Source of the DNA: Paraglaciecola polaris LMG 21857
Lineage (GTDB): Bacteria > Pseudomonadota > Gammaproteobacteria > Enterobacterales > Alteromonadaceae
Reading direction: 5' to 3'
Length of the DNA: 64,000 nt
Assembly: GCF_000315055.1 (NCBI RefSeq)
Contig: NZ_BAER01000033.1
Span: forward strand, 1 to 64,000
Below the pieces are notes generated by a model. The model did no database searches. It was not told the origin of the DNA and was given only the letters and a program-made list of their open reading frames with translations. The position numbers and the translations under genes were made by a program. This document shows, piece by piece, positions 1 through 7,817 of this stretch; the first letter of the stretch is position 1; the number at the start of each line of letters is the position of its first letter.

Positions 1-142
1 AATTTGCCACTACAATAGAATGGCACGGGATAGTCGAGTCTCGCGATTGAGCCCGGACGCTGAAAAATGGCGGAGTGTGTAGACAAGCCTTTTTAGCCGT
101 TTTTGCAAACGCTGAAGGTTAAGTGGAGAAGGGGTAAAAGTG
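1..142. other. Left edge, no confident gene
   Basis: On the + strand one frame is open from position 2 to a TAG at 80-82, so the end of a gene that starts outside the window is possible. The 26 readable residues match no family I recognise. The remainder up to the arfA stem-loop shows no feature. Confidence 0.2.
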
Positions 143-187
143 TTATTTAATAGCGGCTATAAAAGCACTTAGGCCGCTATTAAATAA
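143..187 (-). promoter_or_regulatory. arfA 3' stem-loop enclosing the stop codon
   Basis: A perfect 15-bp inverted repeat (143-157 with 173-187) surrounds a 15-nt loop, and the arfA TAA (169-171) sits in that loop just after the 5' arm. In E. coli and Haemophilus a hairpin at this place is cut by RNase III or stops transcription, giving a non-stop arfA mRNA whose product is tagged and destroyed by tmRNA. The same control is inferred here. Confidence 0.85.
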
Positions 188-372
188 GACTCTTGTCTTA
201 TATTTTTTGCTTTGCGCTGGTAAGAACCTTTGCCTTTTTTGGCCTTCACTACCTGCATCTTATAAAGCTTTGAGGTCACTAGCGCGGCTAAAAAATTGTC
301 TTTAATTTTGCCTCGCCCTAACTCCGTTTCACTCACTTGCGTTTTCCTTATTGTGTTTTTCTGCTTACTCAT
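169..372 (-). CDS. arfA: Alternative ribosome-rescue factor ArfA
   Basis: ArfA enters ribosomes stalled on mRNAs lacking a stop codon and recruits RF2 to release the peptide; it is the backup to tmRNA trans-translation. The central segment GKIKDN...KAKKGKGSYQRK matches the conserved ArfA core (E. coli: GQIKDN...KNKKGKGSYMRK). I chose the second ATG of an ATGATG pair (372) because AAAGGA lies six bases upstream; this gives 67 aa, against 72 aa in E. coli. An in-frame upstream ATG would add 13 residues but has no better ribosome site. The last codons run into a perfect stem whose loop holds the stop codon (separate entry), the known signature of tmRNA-controlled arfA. It lies downstream of and co-directional with the aldo/keto reductase gene. 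Confidence 0.9.
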   Translation of the reverse strand: MSKQKNTIRKTQVSETELGRGKIKDNFLAALVTSKLYKMQVVKAKKGKGSYQRKAKNIRQESYLIAA

Positions 373-523
373 CATTTTTCCTTTCAGGTTGTTTATATAT
401 TTGCCTAGCAATGATTACTTATCCTATCACTGGCTGGTTCATCCAGGATAACGGTGTTACAAGGATGTGGATGTTCAGCCGTTATCGTGAATGTGTCACT
501 TTTTCAGTCTAGTGTTAACGGTC

Positions 524-1408
524 TTAATCCGGCACTTGCATCTTCATATTGCCTTCGTAGGCAGTATCAGGATCGCCTCCGTATCTGTGATCACGGTTAA
601 GTTGGTCGATTGCACTTAACTGCTCAGCACTAAGTTCAAACGAGTCCAGCTCAAGATTAGCCTTGATGTTTTTGTCACTCTCGGCTTTGGGAATAGCGAT
701 ACGGCCCTGCTGTAAATCCCATTTTAGGATCACCTGCCCTGCACTGACACCATGTTTTTCAGCTATGCCAAGGACCACGGCATCCGCTATCGGTTTTTCA
801 TTGGTGGGTACACCGCTCCAGGTACCAGAGCCAAGAGGCGACCAGCAAGATACATAAATATCATGTTTATCACACACGTCACATAACGCCCGTTGGGTTA
901 GATACGGATGAAGCTCTAGTTGATTGTAAATAGGTTTCACCTTTGCAAAACTCAACAACTGCTCTATGTCTGATGGTCTAAAATTCGACAAGCCCAACTG
1001 ACGTACCTGACCTTGTGCATGAAGGTGTTCTAACGCTTGCCAAGTGGCCTGGGTTTTAGCGGGATTTGGCCAATGCACTAAATACAGGTCAATATAATCC
1101 ATGTCTAAGCGTTTCAAGCTCGCATCAAAGGCGTTAAGGGTTTCATCGTAACCCTGCTCGGTATCCCACACTTTACTGACCACAAAAAATGCTTCTCTAG
1201 GTATCCCCGACGCTTTAATGGCTTTACCCACACTGCGCTCGTTGCCATAGAGCGAGGCAGTATCTATGTGTCGATATCCTGCTTTGATGGCTTTGAGTAT
1301 GGTGTCGACAACATAGTCGTCATCTTGCTGCCAGTCGCCAATAGCGCAAGTGCCAAAGCCCAGTGCGGGAAAGCGAGTGCCGTCTTTTAATACGATTTCG
1401 TGTTGCAT
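524..1408 (-). CDS. Aldo/keto reductase
   Basis: NADPH-dependent cytosolic reductase of aldehydes and ketones, AKR superfamily (AKR5-like, related to 2,5-diketo-gluconate reductases). The catalytic tetrad is visible: Asp49 and Tyr54 (HIDTASLYGNE), Lys79 (VVSKVW) and His112 (LVHWPNP). The C-terminal cofactor segment IPKAESDKNI is also typical. Length is 294 aa from ATG 1408, chosen because AGGAG lies about seven bases upstream; the longer reading to 1450 lacks such a site. It is a monocistronic-looking gene upstream of arfA with about 150 bp between them. Substrate cannot be told from sequence. Confidence 0.9.
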   Translation of the reverse strand: MQHEIVLKDGTRFPALGFGTCAIGDWQQDDDYVVDTILKAIKAGYRHIDTASLYGNERSVGKAIKASGIPREAFFVVSKVWDTEQGYDETLNAFDASLKRLDMDYIDLYLVHWPNPAKTQATWQALEHLHAQGQVRQLGLSNFRPSDIEQLLSFAKVKPIYNQLELHPYLTQRALCDVCDKHDIYVSCWSPLGSGTWSGVPTNEKPIADAVVLGIAEKHGVSAGQVILKWDLQQGRIAIPKAESDKNIKANLELDSFELSAEQLSAIDQLNRDHRYGGDPDTAYEGNMKMQVPD

Positions 1409-1640
1409 CAAATATTCTCCTGTAGTGGCAATAGATATGCGCCCATCCACTTTCTATTCAAGCTATTTAAAATAAAAATTAACGTCCCGTGCCATATATT
1501 TGATTTGCAAATTTGCGTCACAATACGAGGACGTATTGAAAGCGGCACAAAGCATTGAAAAGTATGTCTAACAGCTGGAGAACCAGCCTATATAGCACAT
1601 TAATTAAGGTCACATGGATGGCAGGCTTGTATCTTAGAAT

Positions 1641-1700
1641 AAAAAAGGAGTCACCAAAAAGCGGCAGAGGAATATTGCCTTTGGTAGGTTGGGTGACTCC
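1641..1700 (-). terminator. Terminator downstream of the yqj-like operon
   Basis: A 9-bp perfect inverted repeat (1647-1655 with 1692-1700) enclosing a smaller hairpin is followed on the minus strand by six T (1646-1641). It ends transcription coming from 2862-1782. The rest of the 1409-1781 gap shows no credible gene. Confidence 0.7.
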
Positions 1701-1781
1701 TAAAAACTGTTGTAAACTGCCTGCGCTTGAAGCGCTGACAATAGGCTAAAAGGCTAAATTTAACCGATAAATTGGTCGACT

Positions 1782-2048
1782 CTAGAAGAGTCTCGCCATG
1801 GTAACAATACGCATAATAAGTGGCATCGCAGACGGCTTACTGTCATTGAGCACGCCTGCGGCACTGCCCGCAGCAAATGCGGCTATTGGGGTCAGTGGTT
1901 GCCTACATAATTCTTTTGTGGCACTGGTAATCTGCGCTCGGCGGGCCAAAATCATCTCTTGATTGGTGTGTGCTTGGCGCTCAACACCTTCAACATCCGT
2001 TAAACGCTGGCTAAGCAAAGCTCGACTAAAAAATTGTCCATTTAACAT
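1782..2048 (-). CDS. YqjK-like small protein
   Basis: Third gene behind yqjD-like and yqjE-like genes, the same place as yqjK in the E. coli yqjCDEK cluster. 88 aa from ATG 2048, with GAGGAG seven bases upstream. It has a basic, helical N-terminal part (residues 10-50) and an Ala-rich middle (AAFAAGSAAGVL) that may touch a membrane. Identification rests mostly on gene order and general character; sequence similarity to YqjK is weak by eye. Function unknown. Confidence 0.6.
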   Translation of the reverse strand: MLNGQFFSRALLSQRLTDVEGVERQAHTNQEMILARRAQITSATKELCRQPLTPIAAFAAGSAAGVLNDSKPSAMPLIMRIVTMARLF

Positions 2049-2075
2049 CAAATCACTCCTCTCGCGGTAACACCC

Positions 2076-2546
2076 TTACTTCTGAGCGTTATCAGGGGAT
2101 TGTGCGGATGTGGAATTGTCAGCTGGTAGTTGAGTGGACAAAGTCAACGCATTCCATGTGCGACTAAGGCTGATATGTTTTAACAGCGCTCTGATCGTAG
2201 CAACAAGTCCCCACAGAACCAAACTGTTTAACAGTATTATTCCGCTTCCTACCCACATCCAATGCAATCCGAGTTGAATTAACCCAGTCGCTAGCATGGC
2301 ATTTAACGTGACCCAGAGGGTCGCGCCAACCGCACTAATTGACAGTATCCCCACCAGCACCAGTAACAGTGCGCGAGCGGATAATTTCCACTCTCGCCCC
2401 GCTAGTGTGCGCGCCAACGTTAGTTGACGCTGATATCGTTTGCCTGCATCCGTCGCGGCCCCAAAAATTTCCTTAATAAGATCAGTATGCTGGGTTAACG
2501 GGTCGTCACTTTGGGCATTTGACTGATCTGGGTTAGGCACAGGCAT
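2076..2546 (-). CDS. YqjE-like membrane protein (DUF1469/phage-holin superfamily III type)
   Basis: 156 aa. A soluble N-terminal helix region (residues 1-52) is followed by two hydrophobic helices, about 54-80 (LSARALLLVLVGILSISAVG) and 90-120 (GLIQLGLHWMWVGSGIILL), then a short cytosolic tail. This is the architecture of YqjE/DUF1469 inner-membrane proteins that accompany YqjD. It starts four bases after the yqjD-like gene, so the two are co-translated. Function unknown; the family is associated with stationary phase and envelope. Confidence 0.75.
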   Translation of the reverse strand: MPVPNPDQSNAQSDDPLTQHTDLIKEIFGAATDAGKRYQRQLTLARTLAGREWKLSARALLLVLVGILSISAVGATLWVTLNAMLATGLIQLGLHWMWVGSGIILLNSLVLWGLVATIRALLKHISLSRTWNALTLSTQLPADNSTSAQSPDNAQK

Positions 2547-2550
2547 CGAC

Positions 2551-2862
2551 TTAACGCTTACGCAATAATGAAGTCAGTAACATGCCCGCCGTGAACGCGA
2601 TACCCACCGTGGCAACCGGATTTTCTGTGGCGAAACGACGCACCTGCGAACCGTTCCATTGTTTGAGTACCTTTTCTTGGGTTTCCCCCAAAGACTCAGC
2701 AGATCTATGCGCGGTATCACGTACCGAACGCTCCGCTCTAGCGGCCTTATCAGCCACTGCGTCTACAGAATCATGTAACGCGTCTTGCGCCTTTTTAGAG
2801 ATAGGTGAATCTGTTTTAGCAGTGTTTTTTGATGTTGATGTGGCTGTTTTCGCATTTTCCAT
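2551..2862 (-). CDS. YqjD/ElaB family protein (DUF883)
   Basis: 103 aa. The N-terminal two thirds is a charged amphipathic helix (KDALHDSVDAVADKAARAER), and the C-terminal end carries the family's ENPVATVGIAFTAGMLL membrane anchor followed by RKR. E. coli YqjD, ElaB and YgaM are stationary-phase inner-membrane proteins that bind ribosomes. AAGGGG lies upstream of the start. First gene of a three-gene operon (yqjD-yqjE-yqjK-like), as in enterobacteria. Confidence 0.85.
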   Translation of the reverse strand: MENAKTATSTSKNTAKTDSPISKKAQDALHDSVDAVADKAARAERSVRDTAHRSAESLGETQEKVLKQWNGSQVRRFATENPVATVGIAFTAGMLLTSLLRKR

Positions 2863-3072
2863 GATAGTCCCCTTACAAATTTAAGATGCTGCTTCAATAA
2901 TATTGTCGCTGAGCACCTAGTTAACTAAAATGCGCTGGCATCCTGAGAAACAATTCTCGTTAATGCACATTGCATCTGTTTTTTCATACTTGTATTGGTA
3001 AAAGCAATGCCTGTGCCAAAGTACTGCTAACGGCGCAATCCCATATTCCGCGTAATCTACAAGGGATATAAA

Positions 3073-3273
3073 ATGTGTGATTTTACAGGAGAGAAACCCA
3101 TTAACGGGTATATATTGCAACGGCTGTGCAATTATTACGAACTGACTTTGTTTATGGATTACCATCAAAAATGTCTGGGTTTATCGGCACCGCCGGTAAA
3201 CCAAGATGCATTCAATTATGGTTGGGGCGGGTTTAACCTGACTTGCTTTTGCGCCGGGGGCCATCGCTTTTAG
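3073..3273 (+). CDS. Possible small ORF, unidentified
   Basis: 66 codons with a good AAGGGA site six bases before the ATG, in a 370-bp gap. It holds several Cys and aromatic residues and no recognised motif. Its last 41 bases overlap the 3' end of the convergent DUF502 gene, which argues against it. The opposite strand (2917-3168) is also open. The rest of 2863-3232 shows nothing else I can support. Confidence 0.25.
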   Translation: MCDFTGEKPINGYILQRLCNYYELTLFMDYHQKCLGLSAPPVNQDAFNYGWGGFNLTCFCAGGHRF

Positions 3274-3832
3274 TTTGACTGCCACCGGTCAATGCAATGC
3301 GCATGGCCGTTTCAACATCGATATCCAATGCCGTCACCTTGCTTCGGTCGATATATAAGGTATAGCCACCTATTTGATAACTCAGTGGCACGTACACGCC
3401 AATTTTCTGCTCATCATTAAACAAGACTTTTCCGCCTTCGGCGTTTGTTACAAAGCCGATCAAATCAATACTGTCGCTGATTTGAACTGACACCACGCTT
3501 TGCATCTTTTGTTGCTTGCCGACGTTGATTAAATTGACCGCATCTTGGATCGCTCCATAAAAGGTTTTCACCAGGGGAATACGTTCAAATATCAGCTCTC
3601 CCCAATGCAACAACACTTTAATTACATAAGCATTCACCAATAAACCGGCAAAAAATAACAGCACGATCCCGGTGACTACTCCCATTCCGGGGAAATACCA
3701 CTGCTGGGGTATGATAGGCGTTAGCGCCATTTCCACTGAGGTCACAAGCCAATATAAGGCGTATAAGGTCAATGTTATCGGGACCACGGCAAGTAAGCCC
3801 TGAACTACCAAGAGCGTTATTTTTTTAAGCAT
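3233..3832 (-). CDS. DUF502 family membrane protein
   Basis: 199 aa. Two transmembrane helices (about residues 6-32 and 50-75) are followed by the conserved soluble part beginning IPLVKTFYGAIQDAVNL and containing VSVQISDSIDLIGFVTN, GKVLFNDEQKIGVYVPLSY and GGYTLYIDRSKV, all hallmarks of DUF502. A basic tail closes the protein. The family is widespread in bacteria, chloroplasts and archaea; its role is not established. It stands alone between a chemoreceptor gene and the yqj-like operon. Confidence 0.85.
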   Translation of the reverse strand: MLKKITLLVVQGLLAVVPITLTLYALYWLVTSVEMALTPIIPQQWYFPGMGVVTGIVLLFFAGLLVNAYVIKVLLHWGELIFERIPLVKTFYGAIQDAVNLINVGKQQKMQSVVSVQISDSIDLIGFVTNAEGGKVLFNDEQKIGVYVPLSYQIGGYTLYIDRSKVTALDIDVETAMRIALTGGSQTKSDGPRRKSKSG

Positions 3833-3918
3833 GTTTGTATCTCGATCTAGAAAAGAAGCCGTCCGCTAAGCAAGCAGCAATAATCATTTGATTTGGCGGG
3901 ATTTTATCACGTTTTACT

Positions 3919-3943
3919 CAAAAATTAGCGACTAGGCGCTAAT
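3919..3943 (-). terminator. Terminator after the 3986-5611 chemoreceptor
   Basis: A 7-bp perfect inverted repeat ATTAGCG/CGCTAAT (3924-3930 with 3937-3943), followed on the minus strand by a run of T, lies 40 bases beyond the chemoreceptor stop. Confidence 0.6.
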
Positions 3944-3985
3944 GCAGCACCGGCGAGCGTTCCGAGACTCGCTGGTGACACTGGA

Positions 3986-5611
3986 TTACTGAACGAATTT
4001 TTGGATGATACTCGCCATTCGATCTTTAACATCCATTAACGTCAGATTGTCTTCGTCACACGACTGGGCATGCTCACCGTTTAGTTTGGCAATTTGGCTT
4101 AACTCATTCAAATGCTGCAAGATTTGTTCAGTGACACTGGTTTGATGAGCAATCGCATTTACAATCTGCTGGTTCACTCCAGCAATATCCTCAATGGCAT
4201 TGGTCACGATTTTCAAGTTTCCATCGGCTTCCAGTACTTTATCCACACTGAATTTGGTTCCTTCCTGCCCTTGGCTAATGGCATTCACCGCATTGCTGGT
4301 ACCTTTTTGTACGTTAGCGATCATCTGCTTGATCTCTTCCGTTGACTGCTGGGTTTTAGCTGCTAGTGTGCGAACTTCATCCGCTACCACGGCAAAACCC
4401 CGTCCGTGCTCTCCCGCGCGGGCGGCTTCGATAGCAGCATTTAAGGCCAGTAAATTGGTTTGCTCAGCAATACCTTGGATCACATCTAGTACTGAGCCTA
4501 TTTTACGAGCATCCTCATTTAAATCAGAGATGACCTTAGCCGTATCTTCAATTTGCTGTGACGAGCTCGATATGGTCTCAATGGTTTGTTGCATCACATC
4601 GATACTGGTCACCGCTGATTGACTCGCTTGTGTGGCTGAATCTGCGGCTTGGTGAACATACTGAGATATGGTTTGCGCCACGTCGGTTAATTGATGTACG
4701 GCGTTTTGTACACTGGTAGTGCCGTGATTTTGCTCGGTCACACCTTGACTAATAGCCCCTGCGCTGTCGACTAAACTAAAGCAAACCCGGTCTAAATCCT
4801 GTTGCGTAGAACCAAGCCCTGAATGAATTTCGAGTAAATCTATACGCAATGACTCAATTGATTCCGTCATTTGTCCTATCTCATCTTTCCGGTCAGATGA
4901 TAATGGCTCCGCTAACTTGCCTTGACTCACATGGTAGATATGGCGACTAAGTTGGCGCAGTGGTGTGGTCACTAAGGCTTTAATTGCCCACAGTAAAACT
5001 CCCGCGCCTAACACAAGTGCCAACACTAAACCCGTGCTACCCCACCAGAGTGAATTAGCCACCTGATTATTTTGGTATGCATTTTGTTCAATGACATGTT
5101 GACTGATTTGAGCACTGAGTGCTTCAAGTAACTTAGTGGGCGCTCGGTCAATTCCGGTAACGGCATTATCACCGGCGTAGGGATCAAACCCGGCCTGAAC
5201 GAATGTGTCGTACCCCTTTTGATACTGTTTAAGTAAAGCACGGTGTTGAGTAGAAAAAATGCTCAGTTGCTGGCGGACACCTTGGCTCACTTGAATGTTT
5301 TTAAACTCTTCTACCAAGCCTTCTATTTCTTTATGCCGAGCAAGAAAGCTACGCCAATACTTTTCGCGTTTCGCGCTGTCTTTGCCACGCAATAACACGT
5401 TTTTCCATTCTTGAACTTGACGCTTGAAATTCAGGTTCATGCTGTCAATCAGTAACGTTGCTTTCACATCTTGCTCTAACAAATCACTGTATTGGCTCAC
5501 GTGTGAATTGAGACTATTGATGATTAATGCTGCGATCAAAGCAAAAACGGCCACAAACATCATTAATACACTAAATACCTTGGAACTGAGTTTTTTCATA
5601 ATAAACAGCAT
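3986..5611 (-). CDS. Methyl-accepting chemotaxis protein
   Basis: Membrane chemoreceptor that senses a periplasmic ligand and signals to CheA/CheW. 541 aa: TM1 at about 10-30; periplasmic helical sensor about 31-185, with no motif that names the ligand; TM2 about 188-212; HAMP about 213-266; and a cytoplasmic coiled coil with the invariant hairpin tip [20 protein letters not shown] and [18 protein letters not shown]. It has no CheR-binding pentapeptide at the C-terminus (ends IIQKFVQ). AGGA lies just before the start. A start four codons later is also possible. Stands alone. Confidence 0.92.
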   Translation of the reverse strand: MLFIMKKLSSKVFSVLMMFVAVFALIAALIINSLNSHVSQYSDLLEQDVKATLLIDSMNLNFKRQVQEWKNVLLRGKDSAKREKYWRSFLARHKEIEGLVEEFKNIQVSQGVRQQLSIFSTQHRALLKQYQKGYDTFVQAGFDPYAGDNAVTGIDRAPTKLLEALSAQISQHVIEQNAYQNNQVANSLWWGSTGLVLALVLGAGVLLWAIKALVTTPLRQLSRHIYHVSQGKLAEPLSSDRKDEIGQMTESIESLRIDLLEIHSGLGSTQQDLDRVCFSLVDSAGAISQGVTEQNHGTTSVQNAVHQLTDVAQTISQYVHQAADSATQASQSAVTSIDVMQQTIETISSSSQQIEDTAKVISDLNEDARKIGSVLDVIQGIAEQTNLLALNAAIEAARAGEHGRGFAVVADEVRTLAAKTQQSTEEIKQMIANVQKGTSNAVNAISQGQEGTKFSVDKVLEADGNLKIVTNAIEDIAGVNQQIVNAIAHQTSVTEQILQHLNELSQIAKLNGEHAQSCDEDNLTLMDVKDRMASIIQKFVQ

Positions 5612-5932
5612 CTTATCCTATTGTATCAACCTAATATCACGCCGCCAATGCAGTATAAATGGCATAAAGCAACTTAGTCGCTACTAATATATCGTCCTAA
5701 ATCGACATTTAATGAGCTCGTTTGTTGTCAATAAAAGACACTGACAGTGCCGAGTGCTTCTATCCCCCTCGATTAAACTTTGCGACTGTAGAGCAGTTTT
5801 CTTACATAAACATTAAAACATACAACAATTTAGGAAAATGAACTCGTTGTTAATATTGAAATATATGGAGTGGGGCGATATTCAGCGATGAGTATAAATA
5901 AACAGTTATTTTCTTGGTTAAGCATACAATTA
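5612..5932. other. Intergenic region between divergent genes
   Basis: About 400 bp separate the chemoreceptor from the ureohydrolase gene. Apart from the palindrome at 5932-5948 (separate entry) I see no gene or RNA. No sigma-28 promoter with correct spacing was found for the chemoreceptor. Confidence 0.4.
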
Positions 5933-5948
5933 CAAAATTTTATTTTGT
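5932..5948. promoter_or_regulatory. Palindrome upstream of the ureohydrolase gene (site 1)
   Basis: ACAAAAT-TTT-ATTTTGT is a perfect 7-3-7 palindrome 67 bases before the ureohydrolase start. Its core, CAAAAT-N3-ATTTTG, recurs before the TonB receptor (7783-7797) with only one base changed. A/T-centred 15-bp dyads are the usual form of Lrp/AsnC binding sites, and such a regulator is encoded between the two. Confidence 0.6.
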
Positions 5949-6015
5949 GCCTTCGCTATACACTTTTTTGTGACATCGACTGGCGTATTCCTGTCTCCAG
6001 GGCTGCGCGATAAAA

Positions 6016-7164
6016 ATGGATAAATGTATGGCTGATAATATGACCTCCTTGATCGCAAACTTGGAAAACTTACTTTGCCCGCCTGGCAATGGCGTATTCA
6101 CCGTCAATACCGCCAAAGCGCGCAAAGAAAAACTGCATCTTGCTTGTTTTGGCAGCACAGACAACGTGGAGCAGTTATGGCAAGAAAGCTTACGCAACTT
6201 AGCACATGGCTCAGATGCCTTATTGCTCGGCATCGCGTCAGATTGTGGAGGTGGTATATTACGCGGCGCAAACTGGGGGCCCTTATTTGTGCGCAGTACC
6301 CTTAAAGAACATTTTCCTGATAGCGGCTACTTTGACCTTGGTGACGTGCGGGTCATTCCGCACTTGTTGCACGACAAATACTTGAATCAGGCCACTATCG
6401 AGAATTGCAATCGGGCACTGTATCAAACCCAAAGTGGCAAAACCCCAAATGGTCAGGATAGTCGCCAGTACCCAGTTTCGCCCTTATCCATCACCCAAGA
6501 TGTGGCGAGTATGATCTACGCGAGTTTCCCGCAAAAAGGAATTTTCGCCATTGGTGGCGATCACTCCGTTAGTTACCCTTTGGTTAAGGCATATTTACAA
6601 GCCAAAAAAGTTCAAGGTAAGCGGGCAGCAGTCATTCATTTTGACGCCCACACTGATTTGCTCACCGAACGCTTAGGCATTGATTTATGCTTTGGCTCTT
6701 GGTGTACTCATATTTTGCAAGATCTAGTTGACCCAAGCTTATTGGTGCAATTGGGTATCCGCTCTAGCGGCAAACCCAAAGCCTACTGGCAAGACACGTT
6801 TGGTATTACCCAGCACTGGGCAGATGAGATCCAAACCCAAGGTGTTGAGGTCATAACACAAGCAATTATCACGCAACTGACCGCCCATCAGGTAGATGAG
6901 TTGTATGTCAGTTTTGATATTGATGCCATAGACGAACAATACGCTGCGGCTACCGGTACACCGGAAGCAGGCGGCTTACACCCACAAGTAGCGTTAGATA
7001 TTATTCGTATACTTGGTGAACATTTTTCGGTGACCGGAGCAGACATGATGGAAGTTGCACCATTTACCAACAGCACAGAAAACGCCAAAGATGCGCAAGC
7101 AACAACCCTTCAAGTCGCGGGGGAAATATCCGCATTACTGATTGCGCAAATTGCTCGTCCCTAG
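6016..7164 (+). CDS. Ureohydrolase (arginase/agmatinase/formiminoglutamase) superfamily protein
   Basis: Mn-dependent hydrolase of guanidino or formimino C-N bonds. The three metal motifs are intact: GGDHSVSYP (about residue 179), FDAHTD (about 210) and SFDIDAID (about 298), followed by GTPEAGGL. At 382 aa it is longer than typical agmatinase or formiminoglutamase (about 300-320 aa), with an extra N-terminal segment of about 60 residues and an insert around 140-155. Substrate is open: arginase, agmatinase, guanidino-acid hydrolase or HutG-type are all possible. The start is uncertain; ATG 6028 has a slightly better upstream GGA. It overlaps the convergent regulator gene by 4 bp. A shared palindrome upstream suggests control by that regulator. 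Confidence 0.85.
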   Translation: MDKCMADNMTSLIANLENLLCPPGNGVFTVNTAKARKEKLHLACFGSTDNVEQLWQESLRNLAHGSDALLLGIASDCGGGILRGANWGPLFVRSTLKEHFPDSGYFDLGDVRVIPHLLHDKYLNQATIENCNRALYQTQSGKTPNGQDSRQYPVSPLSITQDVASMIYASFPQKGIFAIGGDHSVSYPLVKAYLQAKKVQGKRAAVIHFDAHTDLLTERLGIDLCFGSWCTHILQDLVDPSLLVQLGIRSSGKPKAYWQDTFGITQHWADEIQTQGVEVITQAIITQLTAHQVDELYVSFDIDAIDEQYAAATGTPEAGGLHPQVALDIIRILGEHFSVTGADMMEVAPFTNSTENAKDAQATTLQVAGEISALLIAQIARP

Positions 7165-7670
7165 GGCGCTGAACTATCGTCAATCCACTTAAGATGAGCC
7201 AAGGGGTAACCCAGAAACCATTTGGCTCTGTCTAATACAATGCGGGTTTTAATGTGCTTAATCGATAACGCTGGGTTATCGCTTAGCGCCGTGCAGGCAG
7301 CATTCAATGCTTTAATATCTGGAAAACAACTTAACGAGATGTAATCCACGTCACCGCTAAGCTGCATGCAGTCCATGATATGCGGCATATCTTTGATCAC
7401 CCCAGCAAACCTTCTGCGCATGGCCGCTGTATTGTCATCAAAGGTAAATTCAATATAAGCAAGTACGTGCTCGCAAAGCTGATCCAAGTTGACATCAGCA
7501 TGGGATGCTCTGAAATAACCGGCTTCCTTTAGTGCTTTAACCCTTTGGAAACAGGCGCTAGATGATAAGTTTACTTTTTCAGCCAATTCGATATTGGTTA
7601 AGTCAGCTTGCAGGTGCAACGTGGCTAAGATTTTTCTATTGTAGTTATCAATCTTAATGGTCTTTTTCAT
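7161..7670 (-). CDS. Lrp/AsnC family transcriptional regulator
   Basis: Feast/famine-type regulator, 169 aa from ATG 7670 (AGGTAG upstream; a start seven codons earlier is possible). The N-terminal helix-turn-helix is IDNYNRKILATLHLQADLTN..ELAEKVNLSSSACFQRVKAL, followed by the RAM/effector domain, with the family's GDVDYISLSCFPD segment. It is convergent with the ureohydrolase gene and divergent from the TonB receptor. Two matching 15-bp palindromes in those two promoters are its probable operators. The effector is presumably an amino acid or related compound taken up by the cluster (inference). Confidence 0.9.
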   Translation of the reverse strand: MKKTIKIDNYNRKILATLHLQADLTNIELAEKVNLSSSACFQRVKALKEAGYFRASHADVNLDQLCEHVLAYIEFTFDDNTAAMRRRFAGVIKDMPHIMDCMQLSGDVDYISLSCFPDIKALNAACTALSDNPALSIKHIKTRIVLDRAKWFLGYPLAHLKWIDDSSAP

Positions 7671-7782
7671 ATTTCTACCTAATTGCTTCACCGCGACCTC
7701 ATTATGATGCAGTAAATCCGCACAATAAATGACTGACTCGGCTTGAGGTTCAATAAATTATGTATGTCGCTCAAAGCGATAA

Positions 7783-7797
7783 CAAAATATTATTTTG
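7783..7797. promoter_or_regulatory. Palindrome upstream of the TonB receptor (site 2)
   Basis: CAAAATA-T-TATTTTG is a perfect 15-bp palindrome 20 bases before the receptor start, in the intergenic space shared with the lrp-like gene. It differs in one base from site 1 at 5933-5947. Likely operator of the adjacent Lrp/AsnC regulator. Confidence 0.6.
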
Positions 7798-7817
7798 CCA
7801 AATATATGGAGACTTAA

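Noticed and set aside
1555-1749. 64-codon frame on the + strand
   Set aside because: No ribosome site, and it runs through the terminator of the opposite operon.
4194-4622. 142-codon frame antisense to the chemoreceptor
   Set aside because: It is the reverse complement of the strongly biased MCP signalling domain; the same shadow appears against the second MCP.
5612-5760. Sigma-28 promoter for the chemoreceptor
   Set aside because: TAAA and CGATAT elements were seen on the minus strand, but the spacing is two to three bases too short.
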